From Candidatus Woesearchaeota archaeon (lineage in GTDB: Archaea > Nanobdellota > Nanobdellia > Woesearchaeales > ARS49), in NCBI GenBank assembly GCA_016215315.1, contig JACRKG010000019.1, positions 124,001 through 188,000 on the forward strand: DNA of 64,000 nucleotides, in the 5' to 3' direction. The translations under genes and the position numbers were made by a program. The number at the start of each line of letters is the position of its first letter. The first letter of the stretch is position 1. Shown piece after piece: positions 17,843 to 26,289 of this stretch. A model generated the notes under the pieces. That model was not told where the DNA came from. It did not search any database and saw nothing but the letters and a program-made list of their open reading frames with translations.

Positions 17843-18933
17843 TGAGTGTGAGATGAGCCAACGACTCCTCTAAATAAGTACTTTAAAACTCTCGGATTTT
17901 TTAAAACAAGTTTTGGAAGTAAATATTTCAAGTTATCTCTCGATTCAGTTTCCAAAATTTTTTTAGAATTTGCATTGTTTAGAAAAGTCACCAAATCATC
18001 CCAATCTTGCTCATTTAATCTGTCTAAAAATTTTCTTGTTATTAAATGAAGCGCAAGATCTAAACCTAATTTTTTCCTCCAAGAATAATTTTTGTTAAAA
18101 ACTATTGAATCGGCTAAACATTGTGATGCAATAAAACTCTGAATAATACTTCCTCCGGTTGTTGCCTTAACCATGCCAGCGGCGTCGCCGGCTAAATAAA
18201 CTTTTATGTTTCCATGCTTTTTGTAAGTTTTAACAAAAGGATTATGCACTGGAATCAAGGCACCAGATTTATCCATTATTTTGCAGCCATCAAATCTTTT
18301 CATGAATTTATCAAAAACGGCGCCCTGTTCTGGATAAGACATTGTTCCTACTTCCATAAAACCATCACCATGAGGAACTGCCCAAGCAAAACAACCATAA
18401 TTAGGGTACACTTCTATTGCATCATCATGTTCTTTTTTTATTATTGCTTTTGCGCCAACAAAATATTTTTTATTAGTATTCAATCCAGTTAACTTAGCGA
18501 CAGTACTTTGAAAGCCGTCAGCTCCAACTAAGTGAGTTGTTGGAATCTCTTGATTATTGACCAGTATAGAACTTGCTCTCACTTCTTGAAGCGTTGCTGG
18601 TTGTAAAACTATGATTCCTTTTTCAGAGCATTTATTCGTCAAATGCTCGTTTAGTTTTTCTCTTTCACATACAACATCAGGTCGTTTAAAATTTACTTCG
18701 AGAATTTTATTGCTAGGAGAAATTATTTTGAATTTAGTTATTTTTGAAACAATCACATCATCAGGAATTTTAATCAAATTATCTTTTGCGTAAGTTAAAA
18801 TTCCCGAACATGCTTTTTTGAAATGAGGCTTTTTTTCCACAAGAATAATATTTTTAGGATCAACCCATTCGGCAAGTTTTAATGCTGTCGACGTGCCAGC
18901 AACTCCTCCGCCAATTATAGAAACATTCATCAT
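17830..18933 (-). CDS. Geranylgeranyl reductase family FAD-dependent oxidoreductase
   Basis: Begins MMNVSIIGGGVAGTSTALK, a GxGxxG FAD-binding strand, then the C-S-G motif KKACSGILTY, the VGADGFQSTVAKL segment and the second FAD motif LAGDAAGMVKATTGGSII. These are the signatures of the group that saturates archaeal lipid isoprenoid chains (digeranylgeranylglycerophospholipid reductase) or shortens double-bond count in dolichol carriers. The nearby AglB set and dolichol-kinase-like gene make either plausible. The ATG pair at 18928-18933 is preferred over an upstream in-frame ATG at 18978, since the FAD motif must be near the N-terminus. About 367 aa, normal for the family. Confidence 0.82.
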   Translation of the reverse strand: MMNVSIIGGGVAGTSTALKLAEWVDPKNIILVEKKPHFKKACSGILTYAKDNLIKIPDDVIVSKITKFKIISPSNKILEVNFKRPDVVCEREKLNEHLTNKCSEKGIIVLQPATLQEVRASSILVNNQEIPTTHLVGADGFQSTVAKLTGLNTNKKYFVGAKAIIKKEHDDAIEVYPNYGCFAWAVPHGDGFMEVGTMSYPEQGAVFDKFMKRFDGCKIMDKSGALIPVHNPFVKTYKKHGNIKVYLAGDAAGMVKATTGGSIIQSFIASQCLADSIVFNKNYSWRKKLGLDLALHLITRKFLDRLNEQDWDDLVTFLNNANSKKILETESRDNLKYLLPKLVLKNPRVLKYLFRGVVGSSHTHRIF

Positions 18934-19016
18934 TTCAGAGAGTAATACTAATCCTTTTTTAATGTTTCTTAAATACAAATCTATTGCTACTCACCAATAA
19001 TAACAAATTCGAAACA

Positions 19017-19073
19017 TTTAAATAGTACGCGAAACTTCACTACTCAAAAATCAATACATTACTAATCGGGGGT
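19017..19073 (+). promoter_or_regulatory. TATA box and ribosome site of the surface-protein operon
   Basis: TTTAAATA at 19017-19024 and GGGGGT at 19068-19073, 10-15 nt before the ATG at 19083. This gives a leader of roughly 35 nt. The same GGGGGTTTT ribosome-site pattern precedes the gene at 25002, suggesting shared high-level expression of exported proteins. Confidence 0.6.
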
Positions 19074-19082
19074 TTTTATCAA

Positions 19083-21938
19083 ATGAAAAAAATAGCTAAT
19101 TTTTCGAATCATATCAAAATACCATCATTAAAAACATCATTAGCAACACTCGCCACAATTCTAGCATTGCAATCAGGAATTAACACTGCAAGCGCGCAAC
19201 AATTAAACGAAACAAGATTAACACCAGAACAAGTAGAAGAAACAGAACAATTACTAAATGAAAATAATTCAGGTTTACCAATTCAAGAACAAATCGAGCA
19301 CGAACTAAACATCTACAAAAAATACAGTGCACTATTGGAATCACAAAATATAGATCAAAAAACAGATCCTGAACTACAAGACACAGTATCAAAGATAAAT
19401 CAATTGTTGACTGAAATGGGAACTGTTAATTTAATCACCAACCCATTCGGAGATGAAATCGCCTACGCACCAAATTATCTTGAATTTTTAAAAATTTATG
19501 ATAAAGTAAAAAACACGACCGGCGTTACAACAGGAATAGAAGAACAATTCAACAATAGAATTCAATTAATGACAACTGAAAGTCAAGAATTACAATCAAG
19601 ATTTTTTGAAGCAGTTAACGAATATGATGCAGCAAAAAACAAATGGTTCAAAAGAGGACTTGAAAATGCAGTAAGAAAAGTTGTTCACTTAAAAGATGTT
19701 GCTGATTTTATGCAAATTGAAAGTTTTGAGAGTTACATAAGGGGAGGAGATTTTAAAGTATTCACCCCAACAACTGAACAAGTACTAGATGATTTCTTAG
19801 CAATAACCGGAAACGAAAAAACATACAACAGTTTAAGCACAAGCCCTTTCACAAGATTCGACACACAACTACAAAATCAAGACTGGAGTGAAGCAAGAAA
19901 AACTGCAGAAACACTCGCCGAAATTACTGGAAGAGAATTACAATATTACCTAAATCACGTTACAGCAGATGAATTTTTAGTTCAAGCATCAGGAAAATAT
20001 GTATCCTGGTTCAAAAACAAAGATTCAGAAGATTTCTTAACACAACAAAAAGCACAAGAATCATTAGAAGAAAGCTATGCTTTGTTAAGCCAAGCAGGAG
20101 AATTAAACACAACACTAGAATTTGCTCACGCAAAAGAAGAATTACACCAAGCATTTGCAACTAATGAAACTGAATTCACACTAAAACAAGACAAGAAAAG
20201 ATTAGAAAATCTATTTGAACAATTACCAGTAAATTACTGGGGAAGAACAAACGATTTATCAGAACAATTAGGCGACTTCTGGAACAACATAGAAAACAAA
20301 AAAAGACAATACAACACCGAACAAGTAGTTCAATTAATAGAAACACAAAATAAATCTGCAATGAACATGCTTAGAAGAGCATACCAAGCAGAAGCAGACA
20401 AAGCAGAAGAACAATTGCAAGAATTAAGATTCCACAGCGTAGCTATGCACGACTTAATGAGCATATTCACACAACCAGGAACAGGAGCATTAAATGTAGT
20501 TTACGAAATGATGAAATTAGAAGGAACAATACCTGCAAACTGGACTTTAGAAGACGCTGCAACAGAAGCGCCAGAAAAATTCCTTGACAAAATCGCAGAA
20601 ACAACCACAACAAACAACCCATTCATTAACGCAGGAATTGAAAATTGGAGAAGACACAAAGTAACAATTGATGCTTACAACAATGGAAGAAGAAGCGTAG
20701 TAGAACAAAATTTAGTCTGGGAAAGAAATGCTAAAGAATACATTGCAAACACATCAGAAGTTTTAAGATTAAACGAAGAACTAGCAGCATCAAGAACAAA
20801 AATAGTTGCGCAATTCGGAGAAAACGAAGCAAGAAGACTAGATAATAGAGGAGAACCGGGTAAATACGATTTATTACAACAATTCTATTCATCAAGAAAA
20901 GATTGGGTGAGGTTACTAGAAAACAAAACAAAAAAATTCGAAAATAGTTATTTAGAAAATAATTCATTAGCAGAAGAAGCATACTTAAACGTTCTAAACG
21001 GAAGAACACTAACTCAAGCAGTAAGCGATTACAGAGCTGAAGTAAAACAAAGAAATGAAGATGACCAAGTAAGCGCAAAATTAACTGAAAAGAAATTCTT
21101 CTACGAACTAATTGGACCAGTAAGAGCAGTAAAAAATGTTCTTGAACAATTAGGCGAAGGAGTAGTTGAAACAGTTGAATGCTGCCCTTGTGATTTAGTT
21201 AGAAACGTTTTAGAAGCGGGAGAACAAGTAGTAAAATCACCTAGCGATCTTTTAGGACCAGTAAAAGTTGCAAAAGGATTACCTTTCAGCGTTCTAGAAG
21301 GAGTAACGAAAAACGTTCCTTATGTGGGCGCTTTCATCGAAGACCTTGATGATAACACACCATTACAAAACCCGGGAAGAGATTATGCTAACGCTTGGGA
21401 AAGACACGTTGCATGGCAAGGACCAAACAAAGGATATGTTGACGTAATAAGACAAGAAGTAAAAGAATTCGGATCAGCAAGAGCAGGACTAAGAGCATTA
21501 TACAGAACAGCACTTGACGGGTATTTCTTAAAACAAGTATATGATCACTTTAAGTCAGACAACAGAAACCAAACTAATAATCAAAACAACGGACAAAACC
21601 CAACACCAGAACCACAACCAACACCGAATCCAACACCAGAGCCTACACCGACTCCTAGTCCAACACCAACACCTGATCCAGTACCAACACCAAGCCCAAC
21701 ACCAACACCTGGACCAACACCAGTACCTGATCCAGTACCAACACCAAGCCCAACACCAACACCTGGACCAACACCAGTACCTGATCCAGTACCAACACCT
21801 ACTCCAACACCAGTACCGGTACCAACACCAGTACCTACGCCTACACCTGGACCAGTACCAACACCAGGTCCAACACCACCAAGTTCTGGAGGTTTAGGCG
21901 GTGGAGATGTAATAATCGATCACGTAACGAACAAATAG
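19083..21938 (+). CDS. Large exported helical protein with Pro/Thr-rich C-terminal tail
   Basis: 951 aa. N-terminal signal peptide (hydrophobic stretch about 18-38, cleavage near SAQQ). Residues 40-830 are mostly charged and predicted helical, rich in Gln/Glu/Asn, with several N-x-S/T sites (for example LNETR, NNSG, KNTTG) that AglB could glycosylate. A Cys cluster ECCPCD lies near 700. Residues about 840-935 are a PTP/PVP repeat (54-bp DNA unit), ending in a Gly-rich GGLGGGD patch with no membrane anchor. First of a three-gene operon (9 bp to the next gene). I do not recognise a known family; a structural envelope or cell-contact protein is possible. Confidence 0.75.
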   Translation: MKKIANFSNHIKIPSLKTSLATLATILALQSGINTASAQQLNETRLTPEQVEETEQLLNENNSGLPIQEQIEHELNIYKKYSALLESQNIDQKTDPELQDTVSKINQLLTEMGTVNLITNPFGDEIAYAPNYLEFLKIYDKVKNTTGVTTGIEEQFNNRIQLMTTESQELQSRFFEAVNEYDAAKNKWFKRGLENAVRKVVHLKDVADFMQIESFESYIRGGDFKVFTPTTEQVLDDFLAITGNEKTYNSLSTSPFTRFDTQLQNQDWSEARKTAETLAEITGRELQYYLNHVTADEFLVQASGKYVSWFKNKDSEDFLTQQKAQESLEESYALLSQAGELNTTLEFAHAKEELHQAFATNETEFTLKQDKKRLENLFEQLPVNYWGRTNDLSEQLGDFWNNIENKKRQYNTEQVVQLIETQNKSAMNMLRRAYQAEADKAEEQLQELRFHSVAMHDLMSIFTQPGTGALNVVYEMMKLEGTIPANWTLEDAATEAPEKFLDKIAETTTTNNPFINAGIENWRRHKVTIDAYNNGRRSVVEQNLVWERNAKEYIANTSEVLRLNEELAASRTKIVAQFGENEARRLDNRGEPGKYDLLQQFYSSRKDWVRLLENKTKKFENSYLENNSLAEEAYLNVLNGRTLTQAVSDYRAEVKQRNEDDQVSAKLTEKKFFYELIGPVRAVKNVLEQLGEGVVETVECCPCDLVRNVLEAGEQVVKSPSDLLGPVKVAKGLPFSVLEGVTKNVPYVGAFIEDLDDNTPLQNPGRDYANAWERHVAWQGPNKGYVDVIRQEVKEFGSARAGLRALYRTALDGYFLKQVYDHFKSDNRNQTNNQNNGQNPTPEPQPTPNPTPEPTPTPSPTPTPDPVPTPSPTPTPGPTPVPDPVPTPSPTPTPGPTPVPDPVPTPTPTPVPVPTPVPTPTPGPVPTPGPTPPSSGGLGGGDVIIDHVTNK
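21672..21833 (+). repeat. 54-bp tandem repeat coding a Pro/Thr stalk
   Basis: Two exact 54-bp units begin at 21672 and 21726, and a diverged third at 21780. Each codes 18 residues of the [18 protein letters not shown] type. Such tracts form extended stalks; copy number is likely to vary among strains. Confidence 0.9.
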
Positions 21939-21947
21939 GAGGAAAAA

Positions 21948-23945
21948 ATGAAAACAAAACTACTAGCTTTATTCGCAATTTTATTATTAAGCATCATTGG
22001 AGTTAGTGCTACAGCAGACATAACTTACACTGCAGAAAACGTACAAGGTTTTAGCGCACTAGCATACAATTGTGCAAACCAAGAATGCAGCGAAGTAGCT
22101 GATTTCAGCGGATTCCTTCCTTCAAGCACAAGTAACGGACAATTAACAGTTGAATTTCCAACAGAACAATCACAATACGGATATGCAGTATACTTTACAA
22201 GCCAAGGATATTTTCCAAAAGTAGTTCATGCAACATGGTACGGAGATGGAGCTGCAACAAGAACATTCCAATTCAATAGAGGAGATGTTTGCAGTGCAAA
22301 AATAGACGAATTCTCAGCACTAAATGATGTAGTTCAAGAATCACCATTAACAATAGTAACAAAAGCATCACTTGACGCAACAACAGATGGAGCATTCTCA
22401 ATGACAAATCACCCAGTAAAATACGTGCCTCCAAGCTTAAGCGAATATTATACTTCAGACGTTAAAGTAACTATGACTGTTCAAGATTCACAAGGACGTG
22501 TTGTAAGAGAACAATCCTCAGTAGTGAAAGTTTTAGCAGGAAGCGATGCGCCAGTAGAATTCAATTGGATACCTCAAGAATCAGGATATCACTCATTAAG
22601 ATTAACAACAGAAGTAGTTGATGATCAATGCGCATCATCACAAACACAAATGACTGTTAAAGAAATCCAAGTACTTCCAAAAGCACCAAGAAACATGTGC
22701 TATTCAATACTAAACAATTTAGGAGTAGAAGTAAACGGACAAAATGTTGAAGCAACACTAGCAAGCTCAACTTCATACCATGCAAATGATTACTTATTCA
22801 ACAATCCTAACTATCAATTAACACCAATAAGTACAGAATTATTATGGAGAGTTGGAACTTTAGACGCTCAAGAACCATTCTTTGCTGAATTACAAACAGT
22901 AGAACCAAACACTGTTGCAACAAAGTCTTGGAGTAACTTACAACCAGGAAATTATGTTTTAGAAGTTAGTGCAGATCCACAAAGCACATTATGTAACGGA
23001 CTACCATCTCAAGGAGAAAGCACAGCAGTAACATTCACAGTAACAGCACCACAAACACACACATTAAGCTTTCAAATAACAGACCCTAGCGGTACTGGAG
23101 TAAGCGAAGCAACACTGACACTTGGCGGCACACCAAAAACAACAGACAGCAACGGCCGAGTTTCATTTGCAGACTTACAAAGCGGAACTTATGATTATGA
23201 AGTAAGTAAAGCAGGATTCAAAACATTAACAGGACAAGTAACAATTGATGATGCAGATGAAAATGTTGCATTCACAATGGATTTTGAAACACCTGTTGAA
23301 AATCCACAACCACCACAAGACATAAAATACGAATTAACATTCACAGTTTTAGACAAAGAAACAAAACAACCATTAGACAGTGCAAGTGTTAATTTCTGGA
23401 TAAACAACGGCGATGACACTTATGTTAATGTATACGGACAAACAGGAAGTAATGGAAAAATAACATTTACAGGATTACCTAACGGATTACATTATTACTC
23501 AATATGGTATCCAAATTACGAAACAAGATTTGAAACTGTAAAAGTTGCTGGAGGAAGTTTAAGCTTAACTGTTGAATTAGAAAGAGCAACAGGAACAAGT
23601 ATAACTCCACTAACACCAGAGAAAAAAGAAAGAACACTATCAATCAGTTCAGTAAGAATACCTTCAGCATTCGAAGTAAAACCAGGAGAACAAGTATTAA
23701 TAGTAGTTAACGAAGCAAACACAGGAGAAGAAAAATTAGAAAACGTAAGAGCTACAGCAGTAATACAAGAATTAGGATTAAGAGCAACAAGCAAAGTTGA
23801 AGACTTAGGAAAAAAAGACAGCTCAGCACAAAAATTAGTACTCGACTTACCTAAAGACATGACTGAAGGAATATACTACTTAAGAATCAGCCTAGACAGC
23901 GATCATGTACATAGAGTAATTTATAGAGAGATTGAAGTAGTGTAA
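21948..23945 (+). CDS. Exported multi-domain beta-sandwich protein
   Basis: 665 aa. Signal peptide over residues 1-24 (cleavage near VSATAD). Two carboxypeptidase-regulatory-like/Ig-type domains are visible at about 375-450 (ITDPSGTGVSEATLTLGG, SNGRVSFADLQSGTYDYEV) and about 460-540 (DKETKQPLDSASVNFW, GSNGKITFTGLPNG); a CARDB-like domain follows at about 560-665 (VKPGEQVLIVVNEANTGEE). No C-terminal anchor. A strong AGGAGG ribosome site sits just before the ATG and overlaps the upstream stop region. Such domains bind polymers or partner proteins on the cell surface; probably a companion of the 951-aa protein. Confidence 0.8.
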   Translation: MKTKLLALFAILLLSIIGVSATADITYTAENVQGFSALAYNCANQECSEVADFSGFLPSSTSNGQLTVEFPTEQSQYGYAVYFTSQGYFPKVVHATWYGDGAATRTFQFNRGDVCSAKIDEFSALNDVVQESPLTIVTKASLDATTDGAFSMTNHPVKYVPPSLSEYYTSDVKVTMTVQDSQGRVVREQSSVVKVLAGSDAPVEFNWIPQESGYHSLRLTTEVVDDQCASSQTQMTVKEIQVLPKAPRNMCYSILNNLGVEVNGQNVEATLASSTSYHANDYLFNNPNYQLTPISTELLWRVGTLDAQEPFFAELQTVEPNTVATKSWSNLQPGNYVLEVSADPQSTLCNGLPSQGESTAVTFTVTAPQTHTLSFQITDPSGTGVSEATLTLGGTPKTTDSNGRVSFADLQSGTYDYEVSKAGFKTLTGQVTIDDADENVAFTMDFETPVENPQPPQDIKYELTFTVLDKETKQPLDSASVNFWINNGDDTYVNVYGQTGSNGKITFTGLPNGLHYYSIWYPNYETRFETVKVAGGSLSLTVELERATGTSITPLTPEKKERTLSISSVRIPSAFEVKPGEQVLIVVNEANTGEEKLENVRATAVIQELGLRATSKVEDLGKKDSSAQKLVLDLPKDMTEGIYYLRISLDSDHVHRVIYREIEVV

Positions 23946-24440
23946 ATGAACACAGATCAGAGAGAAATATTGGCAGAAAAACAAAAAAAATTCTATGCAG
24001 TAAATCTCTCAAAACTTGAAGAAGGTTTATTGAGTGTCAATGAATTTCTTTCTAGTTCAGAAAAAGTTTCACAAGAATTAGTTAAAGAAGCAACAATTTA
24101 TACTACTAACTTCAAAGAATGGGCAGGATACTTAAGAAAAAATCATGAATATGCAGCCGAAGGAATTATCCTGCATGAATCACAACACGCAAAAGTTGCC
24201 GAAAAATACGGCCTTACAGTTAAGTACGGTCTTGTTCTAGTAACACCAACGGATGATTTTCACATAAAAAACAAAATTCCACTATGGGCAGTTAGCTCTT
24301 TTTATTTACAAGCATTCATCTCAGAAAATTCAAGAGAAGTAGCAAAACGAGAACAATGGGATAAAAACAAACTACTAAAATTTCTCCACGAGATAGCAAA
24401 TGCACCAGACGATCCAAGTGACGTCGATAAAATAATTTAA
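23946..24440 (+). CDS. Small HExxH-motif protein, putative zinc protease
   Basis: 164 aa, starting on the base after the upstream stop codon, so translation is coupled. Residues 77-81 read HESQH inside a helix (EGIILHESQHAKVAEKYGL), matching the HExxH zinc-protease signature. No signal peptide or membrane helix is evident. A third metal ligand is not obvious; E108-E110 and H-rich positions downstream are candidates only. Known compact metallopeptidases (minigluzincins, ImmA/IrrE) have this size. Its placement suggests processing of, or a response linked to, the two exported proteins. Activity is inference from the motif. Confidence 0.65.
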   Translation: MNTDQREILAEKQKKFYAVNLSKLEEGLLSVNEFLSSSEKVSQELVKEATIYTTNFKEWAGYLRKNHEYAAEGIILHESQHAKVAEKYGLTVKYGLVLVTPTDDFHIKNKIPLWAVSSFYLQAFISENSREVAKREQWDKNKLLKFLHEIANAPDDPSDVDKII

Positions 24441-24495
24441 CAAGTCGTATTTTTCTCATTAGATTGGAATTAATTTATTTTTTAAATCTTTAAAC

Positions 24496-24570
24496 TTTCT
24501 CAGCTCAGGTCGCCACGATAAATGTGCACGCAGAGTTTTTTAATGATTTTGGCGACAGCATCATGAATCC
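24496..24570 (+). repeat. 75-nt structured repeat, copy 1
   Basis: Aligns without gaps to 39679-39753 with 62 of 75 bases identical. GTCGCCA (24509-24515) pairs with TGGCGAC (24550-24556); a second pair of segments crosses it. It lies 56 nt past the end of the surface operon. See findings. Confidence 0.7.
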
Positions 24571-24582
24571 ATAAAAAACAGA

Positions 24583-24658
24583 AGTGTTTTTGGAGTGCAC
24601 TCAAGAAACTTTTCAATTATCAATTTTCGACCGCAGGTCGACAAAGTGTTCCGCCCGC
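24583..24658. repeat. CG-rich inverted-repeat element, left copy
   Basis: The core 24616-24658 is the exact reverse complement of 29174-29216 (43 of 43 bases); weaker matching extends left to about 24583. It contains the palindrome TCGACC-GCA-GGTCGA and ends with CCGCCCGC, whose complement GCGGGCGG recurs at 24734-24741. Confidence 0.85.
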
Positions 24659-24664
24659 CATTTT

Positions 24665-24730
24665 GGTTTGTAGTTTATGGTTCATAGTTCACAGTACGTC
24701 CTGTAAACTATAAACTACAAACCATAAACT
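24665..24730. repeat. Period-7 GTTTRYR repeat hairpin
   Basis: Left arm of heptamers GTTTGTA GTTTATG GTTCATA GTTCACA; right arm is the near complement CTGTAAA CTATAAA CTACAAA CC. It is nested between the CCGCCCGC and GCGGGCGG arms at 24651 and 24734. The rest of the 24441-25001 gap holds the elements listed around it and no convincing gene. Confidence 0.8.
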
Positions 24731-24848
24731 AATTTGCGGGCGGCAAGGAGAAAATTTAAGACGAATAAAATAACACAATAAAGTCGTTAACAAACAATAA
24801 CACAATCCGCTAAAAACCTAATCAACAAATGATCAACAAATAAAACTT

Positions 24849-24925
24849 TCATTCCCATAGAACATCGTGAGCTGCAAGCAGCTTGCTGCCATTCACGAAC
24901 CAATTCTGTCGCTACTCTGGAATGA
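24849..24925 (+). other. Nested-helix element upstream of the 25 kb promoter
   Basis: Four nested complementary pairs: TCATTCC/GGAATGA (24849/24919), AGAA/TTCT (24858/24904), TCGTGA/TCACGA (24865/24893) and GCAAG/CTTGC around a CAG loop (24874/24882). It ends 15 nt before a TATA box. Could be an untranslated RNA, an operator or a former gene end. Confidence 0.45.
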
Positions 24926-24940
24926 GAAAAAAATCGAAAG

Positions 24941-24991
24941 ATTTATATATTACTCAAGATTAACACCAAAAATAAGATCACAAATAGGGGG
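24941..24991 (+). promoter_or_regulatory. TATA box and ribosome site for the 25002 gene
   Basis: ATTTATATAT at 24941-24950 and AGGGGG at 24986-24991, about 10 nt before the ATG at 25002. Together they support this start over an upstream in-frame ATG at 24867, which lies before the TATA box. Confidence 0.65.
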
Positions 24992-25001
24992 TTTTAACTT
25001 A

Positions 25002-26234
25002 ATGAAAAAAGCACTAATAATAATGTTCCTTGTATTCGCTCTAATTGGAGCAGTAATTGCAGCACAATCATCAGTACCACAATTATCAGTAGATAGTTTA
25101 GAACTAAACGGTGTTGAATTAACTGAGAACAGCGTCACTAAACTAAGTGTTGAAAGAGGACAAGAAGTTGAACTAAAAATAAGATTAACTCCTTTTGAAA
25201 ATCTCAAAGACTTCGAAATAAGAGCATTCATTAGCGGATTTGAATATAACGATGTTAATTCAATTGAAGCAACAACAGGAATATCTGATCTTGATAAAGA
25301 AGTCAATTATGTTAAAACATTAAAACTAAAATTAAGCGATCTAGTAGAATCAGATGATTACAAATTAAGAGTAGTATTTTCTGACAGAAATAATGAAATG
25401 ATAGTTAAAAGATACAATCTAAAAGTAGATTTACCAAGACACGCACTAAGAGTTAGCGACGTAATTTTCTACCCATCAAACACAGTAAAAGCAGGACATG
25501 CTTTACTAAGCAATGTCAGAGTAGAAAATAAAGGAGAAAAAGATGAGAAAGATGTTAAAGTTACAGTATCCATACCTTCATTAGGATTAAGCGCTTCAGA
25601 TTACTTAAAAAAAGTAGAAACTGGCGATAATGAAGAACAAACAGAAGAATTATACTTAAGACTTGATAAATGCGTTCCTGCTGGAAATTATGAAGCAGTT
25701 GTAAATGTAGCTTATGATAACAATTACAGAACATTAGAACCAATTAAAAAGAACATTCAAGTTGAAGCAAACGAAGCATGCGGAAGCAGTTCAAGAAGTG
25801 CAAGCGTTCAAGTTGGTTCTTCAACTGAAACATTAAAGAGAGGAACAAGCATAGTTTTCCCAGTAACAGTAACAAATCAAGGAAGATCACAACAAAGCTT
25901 TACTTTAACAGTAAATTCATTAGAAGGATTGGATGTTAGCGTTAGCCCATCAAACACAGCAGTACTTGATGCAGGAAGTTCAAACACTTTCAACGTATTA
26001 GTAACTGCAAACAAAGATGCTCCTTTAGGAAACCAAGCACTAAACGCAAGAGTTAATTCAGGAGATAAAGTTGTTGAAGAACTTTCACTAACAGCACAAG
26101 TAAATCCTAATGACGATGCAGACCTTAAAAATTATTTAGAAATAGGACTTATAGTTTTAGTAGTTGTACTATTAGTAATTGCATTATTATTAGCATTCAG
26201 TAAATTAACAGGAAAAGATGAAGAGTACTACTAA
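25002..26234 (+). CDS. Exported CARDB/NEW3-like protein with C-terminal membrane anchor
   Basis: 410 aa from ATG 25002. Signal peptide MKKALIIMFLVFALIGAVIA, cleaved near AAQSS. Then three beta-sandwich domains: an N-terminal one (about 20-140), a CARDB-like one (about 145-245, with NTVKAGHALLSNVRVENKGE) and a NEW3-like one (about 260-360, with TSIVFPVTVTNQGRSQQSF). A single helix (about 377-400) and a short charged tail anchor it, so the domains face outwards. The 55-bp spacing and shared domain type link it with the 908-aa protein downstream. Function unknown; likely an envelope scaffold. Confidence 0.8.
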   Translation: MKKALIIMFLVFALIGAVIAAQSSVPQLSVDSLELNGVELTENSVTKLSVERGQEVELKIRLTPFENLKDFEIRAFISGFEYNDVNSIEATTGISDLDKEVNYVKTLKLKLSDLVESDDYKLRVVFSDRNNEMIVKRYNLKVDLPRHALRVSDVIFYPSNTVKAGHALLSNVRVENKGEKDEKDVKVTVSIPSLGLSASDYLKKVETGDNEEQTEELYLRLDKCVPAGNYEAVVNVAYDNNYRTLEPIKKNIQVEANEACGSSSRSASVQVGSSTETLKRGTSIVFPVTVTNQGRSQQSFTLTVNSLEGLDVSVSPSNTAVLDAGSSNTFNVLVTANKDAPLGNQALNARVNSGDKVVEELSLTAQVNPNDDADLKNYLEIGLIVLVVVLLVIALLLAFSKLTGKDEEYY

Positions 26235-26289
26235 TTTCAGTAGTTCTCATCAACACAACTGTTCACGCTCGGGGGAAAGCGCGTAAATC

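Noticed and set aside
20731-21078. 115-aa Leu-rich open frame on the minus strand
   Set aside because: Antisense shadow of the A-rich 951-aa gene; Leu runs come from complementing CAA/GAA codons.
21672-21833. Possible CRISPR-like repeat array
   Set aside because: Units are directly adjacent with no spacers and code in-frame Pro/Thr residues.
21541-21897. Gln/His-rich open frame overlapping the Pro/Thr repeat
   Set aside because: It is an out-of-frame reading of the 54-bp repeat; composition and the absence of a ribosome site show it is a shadow of the 951-aa gene.
24867-25001. N-terminal extension of the 25002 gene
   Set aside because: It precedes the TATA box and would bury a clear signal peptide 45 residues inside the protein.
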